64,000 bases of DNA from positions 806,001 to 870,000 of the forward strand of contig NZ_JAGQFP010000002.1 of the NCBI RefSeq assembly GCF_019090095.1, given 5' to 3'. The DNA comes from Stutzerimonas stutzeri (lineage in GTDB: Bacteria; Pseudomonadota; Gammaproteobacteria; Pseudomonadales; Pseudomonadaceae). Made by a program: the position numbers and the translations under genes. Shown piece after piece: positions 54,187 to 64,000 of this stretch (position 1 is its first letter; the number at the start of each line of letters is the position of its first letter). The notes under the pieces were generated by a model that had not been told where the DNA came from, ran no database searches, and saw only the letters and a list, made by a program, of their open reading frames with translations.

Positions 54187-55358
54187 GACAGCAGCCCCTG
54201 CCAGAACGGTCCGGTGACCGCCGGGCGCGGCAGTTCCGGAAGGACGGGATGCGGCTGAGGGCGAATGCCATCGCGGACCAGTGCGGCCTGCACGCGATCG
54301 GCGAAGTCGGGCGACAACGCCAGCTTGGTCGGCCAGCCCACCAGCAGCCGGCCCTGGTCGGCGAGGAAGGCGTTGTCCGGCCTGGCCAGCGCCGACTGGG
54401 CCGGTTCGGCGCGATCGATACGCAGCGTGGCCCATTGGGCCGAGGTCAGGTCGATCCAGGGCACCAGTTCGGCCAGCTCCTTCTTTGCCGCCGCAATCTG
54501 CGCCGCTTCGTCGCGGGCGACTCCGTCGGCCTCGGCCAGGTCGCCGCCCAGGTACCAGAGCCATTGGCCGTCGGCCGTCGGATGGCTGGTCACGGTGATC
54601 CGTGGCTTCGAGCCGCCACCCAGGCAGTGTGCATACAGCGGTTTCAGCGTGGCGGCTTTGACCAGCACCATGTGCAGCGGGCGCTTCTGCATGGCCGGCT
54701 GTGCCAGGCCCAGCGCCGTCAGGAGTTCGGCGTTGCCGGCACCGGCGGTGAGCACGATGCGCTGGGCCTGGATGGCGCGGCCATCGACGATCAGCCCGGC
54801 CAGTTCGTCGTGCACCCAAAGTGGCTCGATCCGCTCGGCCTTCAGCAGGCCTGGACCGGCCAGCTCCGCCAGCCGTTGAATCAGGCTGGGCACATCCAGC
54901 ACCAGCTCGCTGAGGCGGTAGACCTTGCCCTTGAATTTCGGATCCTGCAGTGCCGGCGGCAACTCGCTGCCCTTGACCTGATCGACTCGCGAGCGCACCG
55001 CCTTGCTGGCGAAAAAGCTGGTGAGGTTGCCGGTCAGCGTACCGGGCGACCAGAGGTAATGCGCATCGGAGAGCAGGCGCACCCCTAAAAGGTCCAGCTC
55101 CCCGTTGCCTTGCAGCGCTTCGCGCCAGCGCCGCGGCATATCGGCGATGGCCTCCGACGCACCCGTCAGCGCGCCGCCCAGGGCGTACTTGGTGCCGCCG
55201 TGGATGATGCCCTGCGACTTGACGCTCTGCCCCCCGCCGAGCGCGCCCCTGTCCACCACCAGGGTCGAATAGCCTTGCTGACGCAAGCGTGCGTTCAGCC
55301 ACAGGCCGGCGACGCCACCGCCTACGATCAGGACGTCGGTGCTCAGGGAATCGGACAT
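54183..55358 (-). CDS. FAD-dependent oxidoreductase (DAO family)
   Basis: 391 residues. N-terminal dinucleotide-binding motif VLIVGGGVAGLWLNARL, then VVDRGALGGGQSVKSQG. Middle part binds FAD (RIVLTAGAGNAELL near residue 205). Similar to glycerol-3-phosphate or D-amino acid oxidase-type flavoproteins; the substrate cannot be told. Shine-Dalgarno GAGGTCC. Coupled to the aldo/keto reductase by a 4-nt overlap. Confidence 0.88.
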   Translation of the reverse strand: MSDSLSTDVLIVGGGVAGLWLNARLRQQGYSTLVVDRGALGGGQSVKSQGIIHGGTKYALGGALTGASEAIADMPRRWREALQGNGELDLLGVRLLSDAHYLWSPGTLTGNLTSFFASKAVRSRVDQVKGSELPPALQDPKFKGKVYRLSELVLDVPSLIQRLAELAGPGLLKAERIEPLWVHDELAGLIVDGRAIQAQRIVLTAGAGNAELLTALGLAQPAMQKRPLHMVLVKAATLKPLYAHCLGGGSKPRITVTSHPTADGQWLWYLGGDLAEADGVARDEAAQIAAAKKELAELVPWIDLTSAQWATLRIDRAEPAQSALARPDNAFLADQGRLLVGWPTKLALSPDFADRVQAALVRDGIRPQPHPVLPELPRPAVTGPFWQGLLS

Positions 55359-55434
55359 GGACGGACCTCGTTGTGAAATCAGGCGGGCAGTATAACCGCT
55401 TGCCCGTGGGCGTTATCGGTCGCCCTGGGCTGCT

Positions 55435-55767
55435 TCAATGGCCCGTGCTGCTGGAAAACAGCTGGATGACCACCACGCCTGCGACGATCAGGACCATGCC
55501 GAGCACGGCTGGCAGGTCGAGCTTCTGCTGATAGATCAGCGCGGCGGCGACGCTCACGAGCACGATGCCAAGGCCCGCCCAGATGGCGTAGGCGATGCCC
55601 ACCGGGATGGTCTTGACCACCAGACTGAGCATCCAGAAGGACAGGCTATAGCCTGCAACGACCAGCAACAGTGGCAAGGGGCGGCTGAACCCGTCCAAGG
55701 CCTTCATCGAAGTGGTGGCAATCACTTCGGCCGTAATGGCGATAGCGAGATACAGATAGCCAGTCAT
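55435..55767 (-). CDS. emrE: Small multidrug resistance (SMR) efflux protein
   Basis: 110 residues with four transmembrane helices. The essential glutamate is in helix 1 (AITAEVIATTSMKAL, residue 14), and the PVGIAYAIWAGLGIVLV signature of helix 3 is intact. Proton-coupled export of lipophilic cations such as quaternary ammonium compounds is the family function. Divergent from waaA with 144 nt between starts. Confidence 0.93.
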   Translation of the reverse strand: MTGYLYLAIAITAEVIATTSMKALDGFSRPLPLLLVVAGYSLSFWMLSLVVKTIPVGIAYAIWAGLGIVLVSVAAALIYQQKLDLPAVLGMVLIVAGVVVIQLFSSSTGH

Positions 55768-55911
55768 ACGCGCTCCGGTGCATGCAGGGCGATCGATTCG
55801 CGCTGCGTTTCATTCGGCTGCGCCCGTGCAAGCAAGTTCGGCGTGCTGGCGCTTTTCCTGTGCGGGAGCCTAGTGGTCGTTTCATCGAGGCGTTTGCTAA
55901 GCTCCGCGCCC

Positions 55912-57183
55912 ATGAATCGTACCCTCTACTCCTTGTTGTTCCATCTCGCCCTGCCTCTGGTAGTGATTCGTCTGTTCTGGCGCGCCCGCCGAGCGCGGGA
56001 CTACTCGAAACGCGTCGGCGAACGCTTTGCGCTAGGCCTGCCGACCTTTCAACCCGGCGGTATTTGGATCCATGCGGTGTCGGTCGGCGAGAGCATTGCC
56101 GCCGCGCCGATGGTGCGTGCATTGCAGACACGCTACCCGCAGCTGCCGATCACCATTACCTGCATGACGCCAACCGGTTCCGAGCGCATCCGGGCCCTGT
56201 TCGGCGACAGCGTGCAGCACTGCTATCTGCCATACGATCTGCCCTGGGCGGCGGCGCGGTTCCTCGATCGGTTGCAGCCGAAACAGGCCGTGGTGATGGA
56301 AACCGAGCTCTGGCCCAATCACATCCATCAATGTGCACGCCGCGGTATCCCGGTGGCGCTGGCCAATGCGCGGCTGTCCGAGCGCTCGGCGCGGGGGTAT
56401 GCGCGTTTTGCCCGGCTGACCGCGCCGATGTTGTCGGAGTTGAATCTGATTGCGGCGCAGACCGAGGCCGAAGCCGAGCGTTTTCGGCAGTTAGGTGCAC
56501 GCGACAGCGCAGTCACCGTAACCGGCTCGATCAAGTTCGACCTGAGCGTCGATCCCTCTCTGCTCAAGCGCGCCGAACAGCTACGTCGGCAATGGGGGGC
56601 GACGGAGCGCCCGATATGGATCGGCGCCAGTACCCACACCGGCGAAGACGAAATCCTGCTGGCGGCGCATCGCCAGTTGCTGGCGGAGCGGCCCGACGCC
56701 TTGCTGATCCTGGTACCGCGGCATCCGGAGCGCTTTGGTTCGGTTTTCGAGCTCTGCCGCAAACAAGGCTTTGCCACGGTTCGACGCTCCCTTGCCGAGC
56801 CGCCCCAGGCGTCAACGCAAGTGGTGCTCGGCGATACCATGGGCGAGCTGCTGTTTCTGTTCGCATTGGCCGATGTGGCATTCGTAGGCGGCAGCCTGGT
56901 GCCCACCGGCGGGCATAACCTGCTCGAGCCCGCCGCCTTGGGCAAGCCGGTGCTGACCGGTCCGCATCTGTTCAACTTTCTCGATATCGCAGCGCAGTTG
57001 CGCGAAGCCGGTGCGCTCGTTGAGCTCGACAACGCGCCCGAACTGGCAACCGCGGTCATGACCCTGTGGCGCGACGCCGATCAAGCGGAGCAGGCGAGGC
57101 GCGCTGGCTATCGCGTGCTGAAGAACAATCAGGGCGCGCTGGGGCGTTTGCTGGCGGGGTTGGAACGGCTGCTGGGCAATTGA
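55912..57183 (+). CDS. waaA: 3-deoxy-D-manno-octulosonic acid (Kdo) transferase
   Basis: GT30 enzyme that adds Kdo to lipid IVA, the first sugar of the core. 423 residues from the ATG at 55912. The frame opens at 55438 through the SMR gene, which is a shadow. N-terminal membrane anchor, GGIWIHAVSVGESIAAAP near residue 48 with the catalytic Glu, METELWPNHIH near 130, and SLVPTGGHNLLEPAALGKPVLTGPH near 327. It completes the core pathway with the cluster upstream. Confidence 0.95.
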   Translation: MNRTLYSLLFHLALPLVVIRLFWRARRARDYSKRVGERFALGLPTFQPGGIWIHAVSVGESIAAAPMVRALQTRYPQLPITITCMTPTGSERIRALFGDSVQHCYLPYDLPWAAARFLDRLQPKQAVVMETELWPNHIHQCARRGIPVALANARLSERSARGYARFARLTAPMLSELNLIAAQTEAEAERFRQLGARDSAVTVTGSIKFDLSVDPSLLKRAEQLRRQWGATERPIWIGASTHTGEDEILLAAHRQLLAERPDALLILVPRHPERFGSVFELCRKQGFATVRRSLAEPPQASTQVVLGDTMGELLFLFALADVAFVGGSLVPTGGHNLLEPAALGKPVLTGPHLFNFLDIAAQLREAGALVELDNAPELATAVMTLWRDADQAEQARRAGYRVLKNNQGALGRLLAGLERLLGN

Positions 57184-57216
57184 CAGCTGAGCGTTATCGG
57201 ACGCTGGTAACTCGTT

Positions 57217-57260
57217 CGTTCGCTGACGCAGCGAACGGCCAGGGACGCCTGGTCCTGGCC
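57217..57260. terminator. Two adjacent hairpins between convergent waaA and tolC
   Basis: First hairpin: CGTTCGCTG-ACG-CAGCGAACG (57217-57237), a 9-bp stem with a 3-nt loop. Second: GGCCAGG/CCTGGCC (57237-57260) with a 10-nt loop. Neither has a U-run, so they may block or stabilise transcript ends rather than act as canonical terminators. Confidence 0.5.
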
Positions 57261-57275
57261 GCGCTTCGGCTCTGG

Positions 57276-58733
57276 CTACTCGACCCGTACCGGTCGGCCA
57301 AAATTCTCCGACAGGTCCGGCGGCAGGAAGTCGCTGTCCGGGTCGTAGTCCGCCTTCAGGTAGCGTTGCAGGTCCTCCAGGTCGCCCGGGTTGAGCGTGC
57401 CGGCGGCCTGTTTCAGGCGCAGGTTGTCGAGGATGTAGTCGTAACGCGCATTGTTGTAGTCGCGCACCGCGGCAAACAGCCGGCGCTGGGCGTCGAGCAC
57501 GTCGACGATGTTGCGTGTACCCACCTGGTAACCGATGTCGGTGGCTTCCAGTGCGCTCTGATTGGACACGATCGACTGTCGGCGAGCCTGCACTTGCTCG
57601 ACGTCGGTATTGACCGCCCGATGGAGGTTGCGGGTGGATTCGACCACCTGGCGCCGCAGGCTCTCGCGCTGCTGTTCGGTCTGGGTCAGCTGGTGGAAGG
57701 CTTCGCGACTCTGCGAGGTAGTCAGGCCGCCGCTATACAGCGGAATGTTCAACTGCAGGCCGATGCTGCGTTGTTCGACATCGCCGTTGTAGCGCGGCAG
57801 ATCGAACCCTGGGATGTCCATGGCGCCGGTGTTGGAGAACCCCAGGCTGTCGTTGTCGCCCTTGCTGTAGCGAGCGACGGCGTCGACCGTCGGCGCGTGG
57901 CCGGCACGGCGCTGGCGCAATGTCTCCTCGGCGGCGATGACGGCTTGGTCGACCGCTTGCAGATCGAGGTTCTGCCGCGCTGCGGTGGTCACCCAGGCGC
58001 TGGCATCGTTCGGAACCGGCGGCAGCACCGGCAGGCTGTGCTCGATACCTTCCAGCGCCAGGTATTCACGGTTGGTCAGGGTAAACAAGGCCTGGAAGGC
58101 ATCGTCGACCTGACGCTTGGCGATCATTCGGTTGGCGCGAGCCGTATCGAAGCCGGCTTGGGCCTCGAGCACATCGGTGCGGTCGGAAAGGCCGACTTCG
58201 AAACGTTCGTCGGCCTGATCGAGCTGACGCTTGAAGGCCGATTCCTCGGCCTTGGCCGCGGCCAGGTTGTCCTGCGCGCGCAGCACGGCGAAATAGGCTT
58301 GCGCCGTCTGGCGGATCAGGTCCTGCTCGGCGATGGAGTACTGGAGTGCCGCCTGCTCGCTGATGGCCTCGGCCGCCTGCAGCTGAAACCAGCGGTCGGC
58401 ACGAAAGATCGGCTGGCTCAGCGTTGCCTGGTAGACGGTGCCGCTACGCGACAGCGAACGCGAACCGGCGCTGGTGTCGACATCCGTACGAGTCTGACTG
58501 GTTTCCGCACCCGCACTCAGGTTCGGCAGTAGGCCGGCCCGGGCCTGAGGTACGACCTCCTGTGTCGCCTGGTATTGCGCCCTGGCGGCGGCGAGATCGG
58601 CGTTGTTTTCCACGGCCTGTCGGTAGACGCTGATCAGGTCGGTGCGGCTGGAGAGCGAGGGTGCAGTCTCGGCCCAGGTCAGCCCCGACGAGGCGGCCGT
58701 CACCGCGAGTGCCAGCGTGAGTCTGCGCAGCAT
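57276..58733 (-). CDS. tolC: TolC family outer-membrane efflux protein
   Basis: 485 residues. Signal peptide LTLALAVTAASSGLTWA with cleavage near residue 21. Two repeated halves of the outer membrane efflux domain, as expected for the trimeric channel-tunnel (NADLAAARAQYQATQEVVPQARAGLLPNLSAGAE; QAQAGFDTARANRMIAKRQVDDAFQAL-like helices). Start at the ATG at 58733 behind AAGGAC; an ATG 11 codons upstream is less likely. In P. aeruginosa the neighbour of thiC is opmH (PA4974), a TolC used by several export systems. Confidence 0.92.
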   Translation of the reverse strand: MLRRLTLALAVTAASSGLTWAETAPSLSSRTDLISVYRQAVENNADLAAARAQYQATQEVVPQARAGLLPNLSAGAETSQTRTDVDTSAGSRSLSRSGTVYQATLSQPIFRADRWFQLQAAEAISEQAALQYSIAEQDLIRQTAQAYFAVLRAQDNLAAAKAEESAFKRQLDQADERFEVGLSDRTDVLEAQAGFDTARANRMIAKRQVDDAFQALFTLTNREYLALEGIEHSLPVLPPVPNDASAWVTTAARQNLDLQAVDQAVIAAEETLRQRRAGHAPTVDAVARYSKGDNDSLGFSNTGAMDIPGFDLPRYNGDVEQRSIGLQLNIPLYSGGLTTSQSREAFHQLTQTEQQRESLRRQVVESTRNLHRAVNTDVEQVQARRQSIVSNQSALEATDIGYQVGTRNIVDVLDAQRRLFAAVRDYNNARYDYILDNLRLKQAAGTLNPGDLEDLQRYLKADYDPDSDFLPPDLSENFGRPVRVE

Positions 58734-58896
58734 GTGCGTCTGTCCTTGAAGCGAAGTGATGGGCAAGGCTATGCGCCGCCAGGCGAGTGGTCAAGGTGCT
58801 TGGCGACGGCTTGAGGTCGGCTGGTTGACGGATAGCAACAGTGACCCGACGGTCGCGTTTTGCGGGTTCGGCGTGGCTTTCCTCCAAGCTCTTGAT

Positions 58897-58902
58897 TACA
58901 CT
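58897..58902 (+). promoter_or_regulatory. Putative thiC -10 element
   Basis: TACACT matches TATAAT at four of six. It would place the transcript start at about 58909-58913, exactly where the riboswitch fold begins. No convincing -35 is seen. The rest of 58734-58896 between tolC and this element shows nothing else clear. Confidence 0.4.
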
Positions 58903-58912
58903 CGATCCCGTT

Positions 58913-59002
58913 CTTGTCGGGGTGCCTTGAATCGAAGGCTGAGATCGGAAAGTTCCGGATCCCGTTGAACCTGATCAGGTTAAGGCCTGCGTAGGGAACA
59001 AG
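58913..59002 (+). promoter_or_regulatory. TPP riboswitch (thi-box) upstream of thiC
   Basis: Conserved thi-box blocks are present in order: GGGGTGCC, GGCTGAGAT, TTGAACCTGATCAGGTTAA and CTGCGTAGGGAACAAG. Helix P1 pairs CTTGT (58913) with ACAAG (58998-59002). It binds thiamine diphosphate and lowers thiC expression, probably by hiding the ribosome-binding site (GAGGAG at 59104-59109) or by termination in the 115-nt leader that follows. Confidence 0.95.
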
Positions 59003-59027
59003 ATGTGCTCGCCAGCCGTTCCGGTGA

Positions 59028-60998
<1,971 letters not shown>

Positions 60999-61040
60999 GG
61001 AGGACAAGAGCGCTGGCGGCTCGAGGCTGGAAGAAGGGCA

Positions 61041-61274
61041 GCCCGTAGGGTGGATGTCGCTTTTACATCAACCTTGGCGCTGGCGTGCGGTGGATCGGTG
61101 AAGCGTGATCCACCCTACGTCTGTCGCAGCTCCGTAGGATGGAATCGCCGTAGGCGCTTCCGTCGTTTACCGCGTGATGGCGATGCGTGATGCGAAGCGG
61201 AAGATGACATCGGAGCGGGTACCCCTGCTTCTCCTCGGATTACGCCTTCGGCTAATCCAAGCTACAGCGCTGGA
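61041..61274. repeat. Tandem intergenic repeat, unit 1
   Basis: First of three direct copies of an approximately 230-bp non-coding unit between thiC and cytX. Starts GCCCGTAGGGTGGATG and ends after GGCTAATCCAAGCTAC. Contains the 32-nt dispersed palindrome also found at 4604-4635. More diverged than units 2 and 3. Confidence 0.9.
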
Positions 61275-61503
61275 GCCCGTAGGGTGGATGTCGCTTTTTA
61301 CATCCACCCTGGCGCTGACGTGCGGTGGTTCGGTGAAGCTTCGTAGGATGGAATCGCCGTAGGCGCTTCCGTCATTTACCGTGTGATGGCGATGCGTGAT
61401 GCGGTACGGAGGATGACATCGGAGCGGGTATCCCTGCTTTTCCTCGGATTACGCCTTCGGCTAATCCAAGCTACAAAGCTACAAAACACCGGCCGGTCCG
61501 CCA
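61275..61503. repeat. Tandem intergenic repeat, unit 2
   Basis: Second copy. Contains two internal hairpins: AGGGTGGATGT/ACATCCACCCT and GGATTACGCC/GGCTAATCC-type. Over 61320-61477 it matches unit 3 with a single base difference. Confidence 0.92.
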
Positions 61504-61725
61504 GCCCGTAAGGTGGATGTCGCTTTTTACATCCACCTTACGGGCTGGCGTGCGGTGGTTCGGTGAAGCTTCGTAGGATGGAATCGCCGTAGGCGCTTCC
61601 GTCATTTACCGAGTGATGGCGATGCGTGATGCGGTACGGAGGATGACATCGGAGCGGGTATCCCTGCTTTTCCTCGGATTACGCCTTCGGCTAATCCAAG
61701 CTACAAAACACCGGCCGGTCCGCCA
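61504..61725. repeat. Tandem intergenic repeat, unit 3
   Basis: Third copy, ending in ACACCGGCCGGTCCGCCAG like unit 2. Its first hairpin is extended (AAGGTGGATGT/ACATCCACCTT with further pairing to GCCCGT and ACGGGC). The near identity with unit 2 points to recent duplication or gene conversion. Confidence 0.92.
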
Positions 61726-61774
61726 GTCCCGTAGATCGAATGTACAGAGCGCTTCCGTCATAACCGCAAAAAAC

Positions 61775-61791
61775 ACCTGGCTCTGCCAGGT
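61775..61791 (-). terminator. Hairpin with T-run on the minus strand before cytX
   Basis: ACCTGGC-TCT-GCCAGGT. On the minus strand the stem is followed by GTTTTTTG, a good terminator shape for transcripts coming in from cytX-antisense direction. On the plus strand only TTTC follows, so it could instead be a leader hairpin of cytX. The rest of 60999-61819 is taken up by the three repeats. Confidence 0.5.
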
Positions 61792-61819
61792 TTCAATAAC
61801 AACTCCTTTGAGACAAAAC

Positions 61820-63121
61820 GTGAACATTCCTGGCCGTTATTCCCCGCATCAGAGCATCGCTGCCGAGCACCGTGTGTTCGGTGGTCGCGATCTGTTTTCC
61901 CTCTGGTTCTCCCTCGGTATCGGCCTGATGGTGCTGCAGCTCGGTGCCTTGCTGGCGCCGGGGCTGGGCATGAGCGGCGCTTTGCTCGCCATTGTCAGCG
62001 GCACCGCCGTGGGCGTGCTGCTGCTCGGCGCCGTCGCGGTGATCGGCAGCGATACTGGCCTGTCGTCGATGGCCAACCTGAAGCGCACGCTCGGCGACCG
62101 CGGGGCGGTACTGCCGGCGCTGCTCAACCTGGCGCAGCTGGTCGGTTGGGGCGCGTTCGAAATCATCGTCATGCGCGACGCCGCAAGCTTGCTGGCGACA
62201 CGGGCCTTCAGCGAGCAGAGCGTGCTGGTCAGCCCGGCGTTCTGGACGCTGGTCTTCGGTGTGCTGGCCACGCTGTTGGCGATCGCCGGTCCGCTAACCT
62301 TCGTCCGCCGGATCCTGCGTAAATGGGGTATCTGGTTGCTGCTCGCGGCTTGCGTCTGGCTGACCTGGAATCTGTTCGACAAGGCCGACCTCGCCGGCCT
62401 CTGGGCGCGCCAGGGCGATGGTTCGCTGCCGTTCGCGCTGGGGTTCGACATCGCCATCGCGATGCCGCTGTCATGGCTGCCGCTGATCGCCGACTACTCG
62501 CGTTACGGCAAGGCGGCGCGGCGGGTCTTCGGCGGCACGGTGCTGGGCTTTTTCATTGGTAACGTGTGGCTGATGGGGCTTGGCGTCGCCTACACTCTGG
62601 CGTTCGCCGACAGCGGTGAGGTCAATGCGCTGCTGCTGGCCTTGGCTGGCGCCGGCTTGGGTATCCCGCTTCTGCTTATCTTGCTCGACGAATCGGAAAA
62701 CGCCTTCGCCGACATCCACTCAGCCGCGGTCTCGGTCGGCATACTGCTGCCGTTCAAGGTCGAGCGACTGGCGCTGGCCATCGGCGCCCTGTGCACCTTT
62801 ATCGCCTGGCTCGCGCCCCTGGCCGAATACCAGAACTTCCTGCTACTGATCGGCTCGGTGTTCGCCCCGCTGTTCGGTGTCGTGCTGGTGGATCACTATC
62901 TGCTCCAGAGGCGTGGCCGCCTGCCGATGGCCAGCACGATGCTGCGCTGGGACACGTTGCTGGCGTGGGGATGCGGCGCGGTCGTTTATCACGTGCTGGC
63001 CAATGCCTGGCCGGAAACCGGTGCCAGCCTGCCGGCACTGTTCCTGTCCGGCGGGCTGCTGCTGGTGTTCAGCCGCTTCTCAAGGGCTACGGGAGGTACG
63101 CCGGCTTCAGTATCCCGCTGA
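61820..63121 (+). CDS. cytX: NCS1-family permease, CytX type (HMP/cytosine-like)
   Basis: 433 residues from a GTG at 61820 (MNIPGRYSPHQSIAAEHRVFGGRDLFSLWFSLG). The frame is open back into the repeat array, which is not coding. About 11-12 hydrophobic helices; NCS1 signatures include GWGAFEIIVMRDAA near residue 110 and PLSWLPLIADYSRYGKAARRVFGG near 215. CytX proteins are predicted to import hydroxymethylpyrimidine, and the position two genes from tolC and next to thiC supports this. No TPP riboswitch precedes it, and the Shine-Dalgarno is weak. Confidence 0.85.
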   Translation: MNIPGRYSPHQSIAAEHRVFGGRDLFSLWFSLGIGLMVLQLGALLAPGLGMSGALLAIVSGTAVGVLLLGAVAVIGSDTGLSSMANLKRTLGDRGAVLPALLNLAQLVGWGAFEIIVMRDAASLLATRAFSEQSVLVSPAFWTLVFGVLATLLAIAGPLTFVRRILRKWGIWLLLAACVWLTWNLFDKADLAGLWARQGDGSLPFALGFDIAIAMPLSWLPLIADYSRYGKAARRVFGGTVLGFFIGNVWLMGLGVAYTLAFADSGEVNALLLALAGAGLGIPLLLILLDESENAFADIHSAAVSVGILLPFKVERLALAIGALCTFIAWLAPLAEYQNFLLLIGSVFAPLFGVVLVDHYLLQRRGRLPMASTMLRWDTLLAWGCGAVVYHVLANAWPETGASLPALFLSGGLLLVFSRFSRATGGTPASVSR

Positions 63122-63827
63122 GTTCGTTGTACGGAATCTCCAGCTGAGGATGGCCGCTCGAATACGGCGCGATGCTGTAGACGTCATATTTGAGCAGCAC
63201 CTTGTCGTGCAGCAGGGCCACATTGGCGGTGCGCACAAAAGGCCACTGGCGGACGAATTCGGCGTTGTGCTGGTTCGCCAGTAGCCAGCGCTGGTGTGCC
63301 TTGGCCGCGACGCGCCAGAACGCCCCTTCCTTGCCGGGCAGCAGCACGTCGGCGAGTTCTAGCTCGCGGTCCTGCTCTCGGTCATAGTTGATGAAACCGC
63401 GCCCGGGCATGCCATGCGCGCCACCGGTGTAGAGGTAACTGGACAGCTCGACCACCAGCAGCGAGCCGTGCTGGTCGATCAGTTTGGATTGCAGGTAACT
63501 GCTCCATCCGGGTTCCGCGTTGCGCAGAAAATCCTGCTGGTAGCCTTCGAGAGTGGCGGGCAGCTCGGCGTCAGGACTGTTCAGGGTCATCTGGCGCAGC
63601 CGCGCATCGATCAACGCATTCAGTGCGGGTTCTTCGGCAAACAGTTGAGTGTCGATGTTGACCAGGGGGCAACGCTCGTCCGTTTCGGCGCAACCGGCGG
63701 GGCGCTGTTCACTGATGACCTGGCGAACCTCCACTGGCGGTTCGCCGCGAAAGTGCTGGCAGGCGCTGAGAAACAGACTGAGCGTGATCAGCGTGAGGGT
63801 ATGGCGAAAGGACATGGACGATTTCAT
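63087..63827 (-). CDS. DUF3298/RsiV-like lipoprotein
   Basis: 246 residues from the ATG at 63827 (the frame opens 24 codons earlier). Lipoprotein signal with lipobox LSAC (Cys near residue 23). The mature part has LIDQHGSLLVVELSSYLYTGGAHGMPG, typical of DUF3298-containing proteins, and a C-terminal segment KVLLKYDVYSIAPYSSGHPQLEIPYNEL that matches the end of RsiV-type domains. Its 3' end overlaps the end of cytX by 35 nt, convergently. P. aeruginosa has a similar gene beside thiC (PA4972, from memory). Function unknown. Confidence 0.85.
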   Translation of the reverse strand: MKSSMSFRHTLTLITLSLFLSACQHFRGEPPVEVRQVISEQRPAGCAETDERCPLVNIDTQLFAEEPALNALIDARLRQMTLNSPDAELPATLEGYQQDFLRNAEPGWSSYLQSKLIDQHGSLLVVELSSYLYTGGAHGMPGRGFINYDREQDRELELADVLLPGKEGAFWRVAAKAHQRWLLANQHNAEFVRQWPFVRTANVALLHDKVLLKYDVYSIAPYSSGHPQLEIPYNELSGILKPAYLP

Positions 63828-64000
63828 GGCTCTTGTGGTGGCTGCGGTGCGGTTTCGAGTGCCAGACGGGGGTGAAGTTCTGGAAACGGGCCTCGGCAAT
63901 TTTTCCCGATACGAGTGGTCTGCAAAAGGCTGCGCCTGAATAAACGGCGCGCTAGGATGACACCTGAGAGACCGCTCACGCCGTGACGGTTACAGCCTTT
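63828..64000. other. Terminal intergenic region
   Basis: No open reading frame, RNA gene or clear promoter was recognised between the lipoprotein start and the window end. It probably holds the upstream region of the lipoprotein gene and part of the next locus. Confidence 0.5.

Noticed and set aside
54187..55302. Fusion of the aldo/keto reductase with an upstream 370-residue domain
   Set aside because: The upstream part is an Arg/Gly-rich shadow of the FAD oxidoreductase in another frame; the true start overlaps that gene's stop.
55438..55911. N-terminal extension of waaA
   Set aside because: The extension runs antisense through the SMR gene; the WaaA family starts at the membrane anchor at 55912.
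61041..61725. CRISPR array
   Set aside because: Units are about 230 bp, directly adjacent, with no short spacers of constant length and no cas genes.
61613..61819. N-terminal extension of cytX into the repeat array
   Set aside because: The sequence is the conserved non-coding repeat, which would give the same peptide in each unit. NCS1 homology starts after 61820.

Overview
The window looks like chromosome of a GC-rich gammaproteobacterium of the family Pseudomonadaceae, most likely a yellow-pigmented Pseudomonas of the stutzeri (Stutzerimonas) group. The reasons are the gene order (bioBFHCD followed by fadE-type genes and an Rsm sRNA; msrA-dipA-aceF-aceE-glnE-ilvE-waaF-waaC-waaG-waaP; msbA-hldE; waaA, tolC, thiC), which matches Pseudomonas order as I remember it, plus a carotenoid (zeaxanthin-type) cluster and dispersed stutzeri-like intergenic repeats. 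No tRNA, rRNA, transposase, phage gene or CRISPR array was seen.

Layout. 1-2.5 kb: end of a carotenoid cluster (crtI partial, crtB, and crtZ facing them). 2.5-6.4 kb: housekeeping genes (nitronate monooxygenase-like, rlmJ, srkA, comF). 6.4-11.1 kb: the biotin operon bioBFHCD, preceded by a BirA-type operator that also covers the start of comF. 11.2-18.9 kb: a small protein resembling a flagellar C-terminal segment, then three paralogous acyl-CoA dehydrogenases with a membrane GGDEF cyclase between the first and second; a PsrA-type site precedes the first. 18.9-19.2 kb: a Gac/Rsm-type small RNA with two GacA boxes. 19.3-22.7 kb: msrA and dipA (EAL phosphodiesterase with a degenerate ASNEF cyclase motif). 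22.8-32.3 kb: a small secreted protein, pyruvate dehydrogenase aceF-aceE, then glnE and ilvE; the aceE/glnE divergent region carries two nearly identical palindromes.

32.4-52.4 kb is a large lipopolysaccharide (LPS) locus. Conserved GC-rich inner-core genes (waaF, waaC, waaG, waaP, two further kinase-like proteins, a tandem-domain kinase-like protein and a carbamoyltransferase) run into a visibly AT-richer, probably strain-specific cassette at 41.1-46.7 kb: a family 2 glycosyltransferase, two unusual glycosyltransferase-like proteins, an O-antigen ligase, a hexapeptide acetyltransferase and a reverse-strand atypical kinase. msbA (lipid A-core flippase), mig-14, dnpA and hldE (ADP-heptose synthesis) follow. 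Together these make, decorate, cap and export the core, with waaA at 55.9 kb adding Kdo.

52.4-64 kb: an unknown protein, an aldo/keto reductase and FAD oxidoreductase pair, an SMR efflux protein, waaA, tolC, thiC behind a TPP riboswitch, an 0.8-kb intergenic region made mostly of three tandem repeats of about 230 bp, a CytX-type NCS1 permease, and a DUF3298-like lipoprotein. The main points to follow up are the LPS outer-core cassette, the repeat array, the aceE/glnE palindromes, and the BirA operator that reaches into comF.
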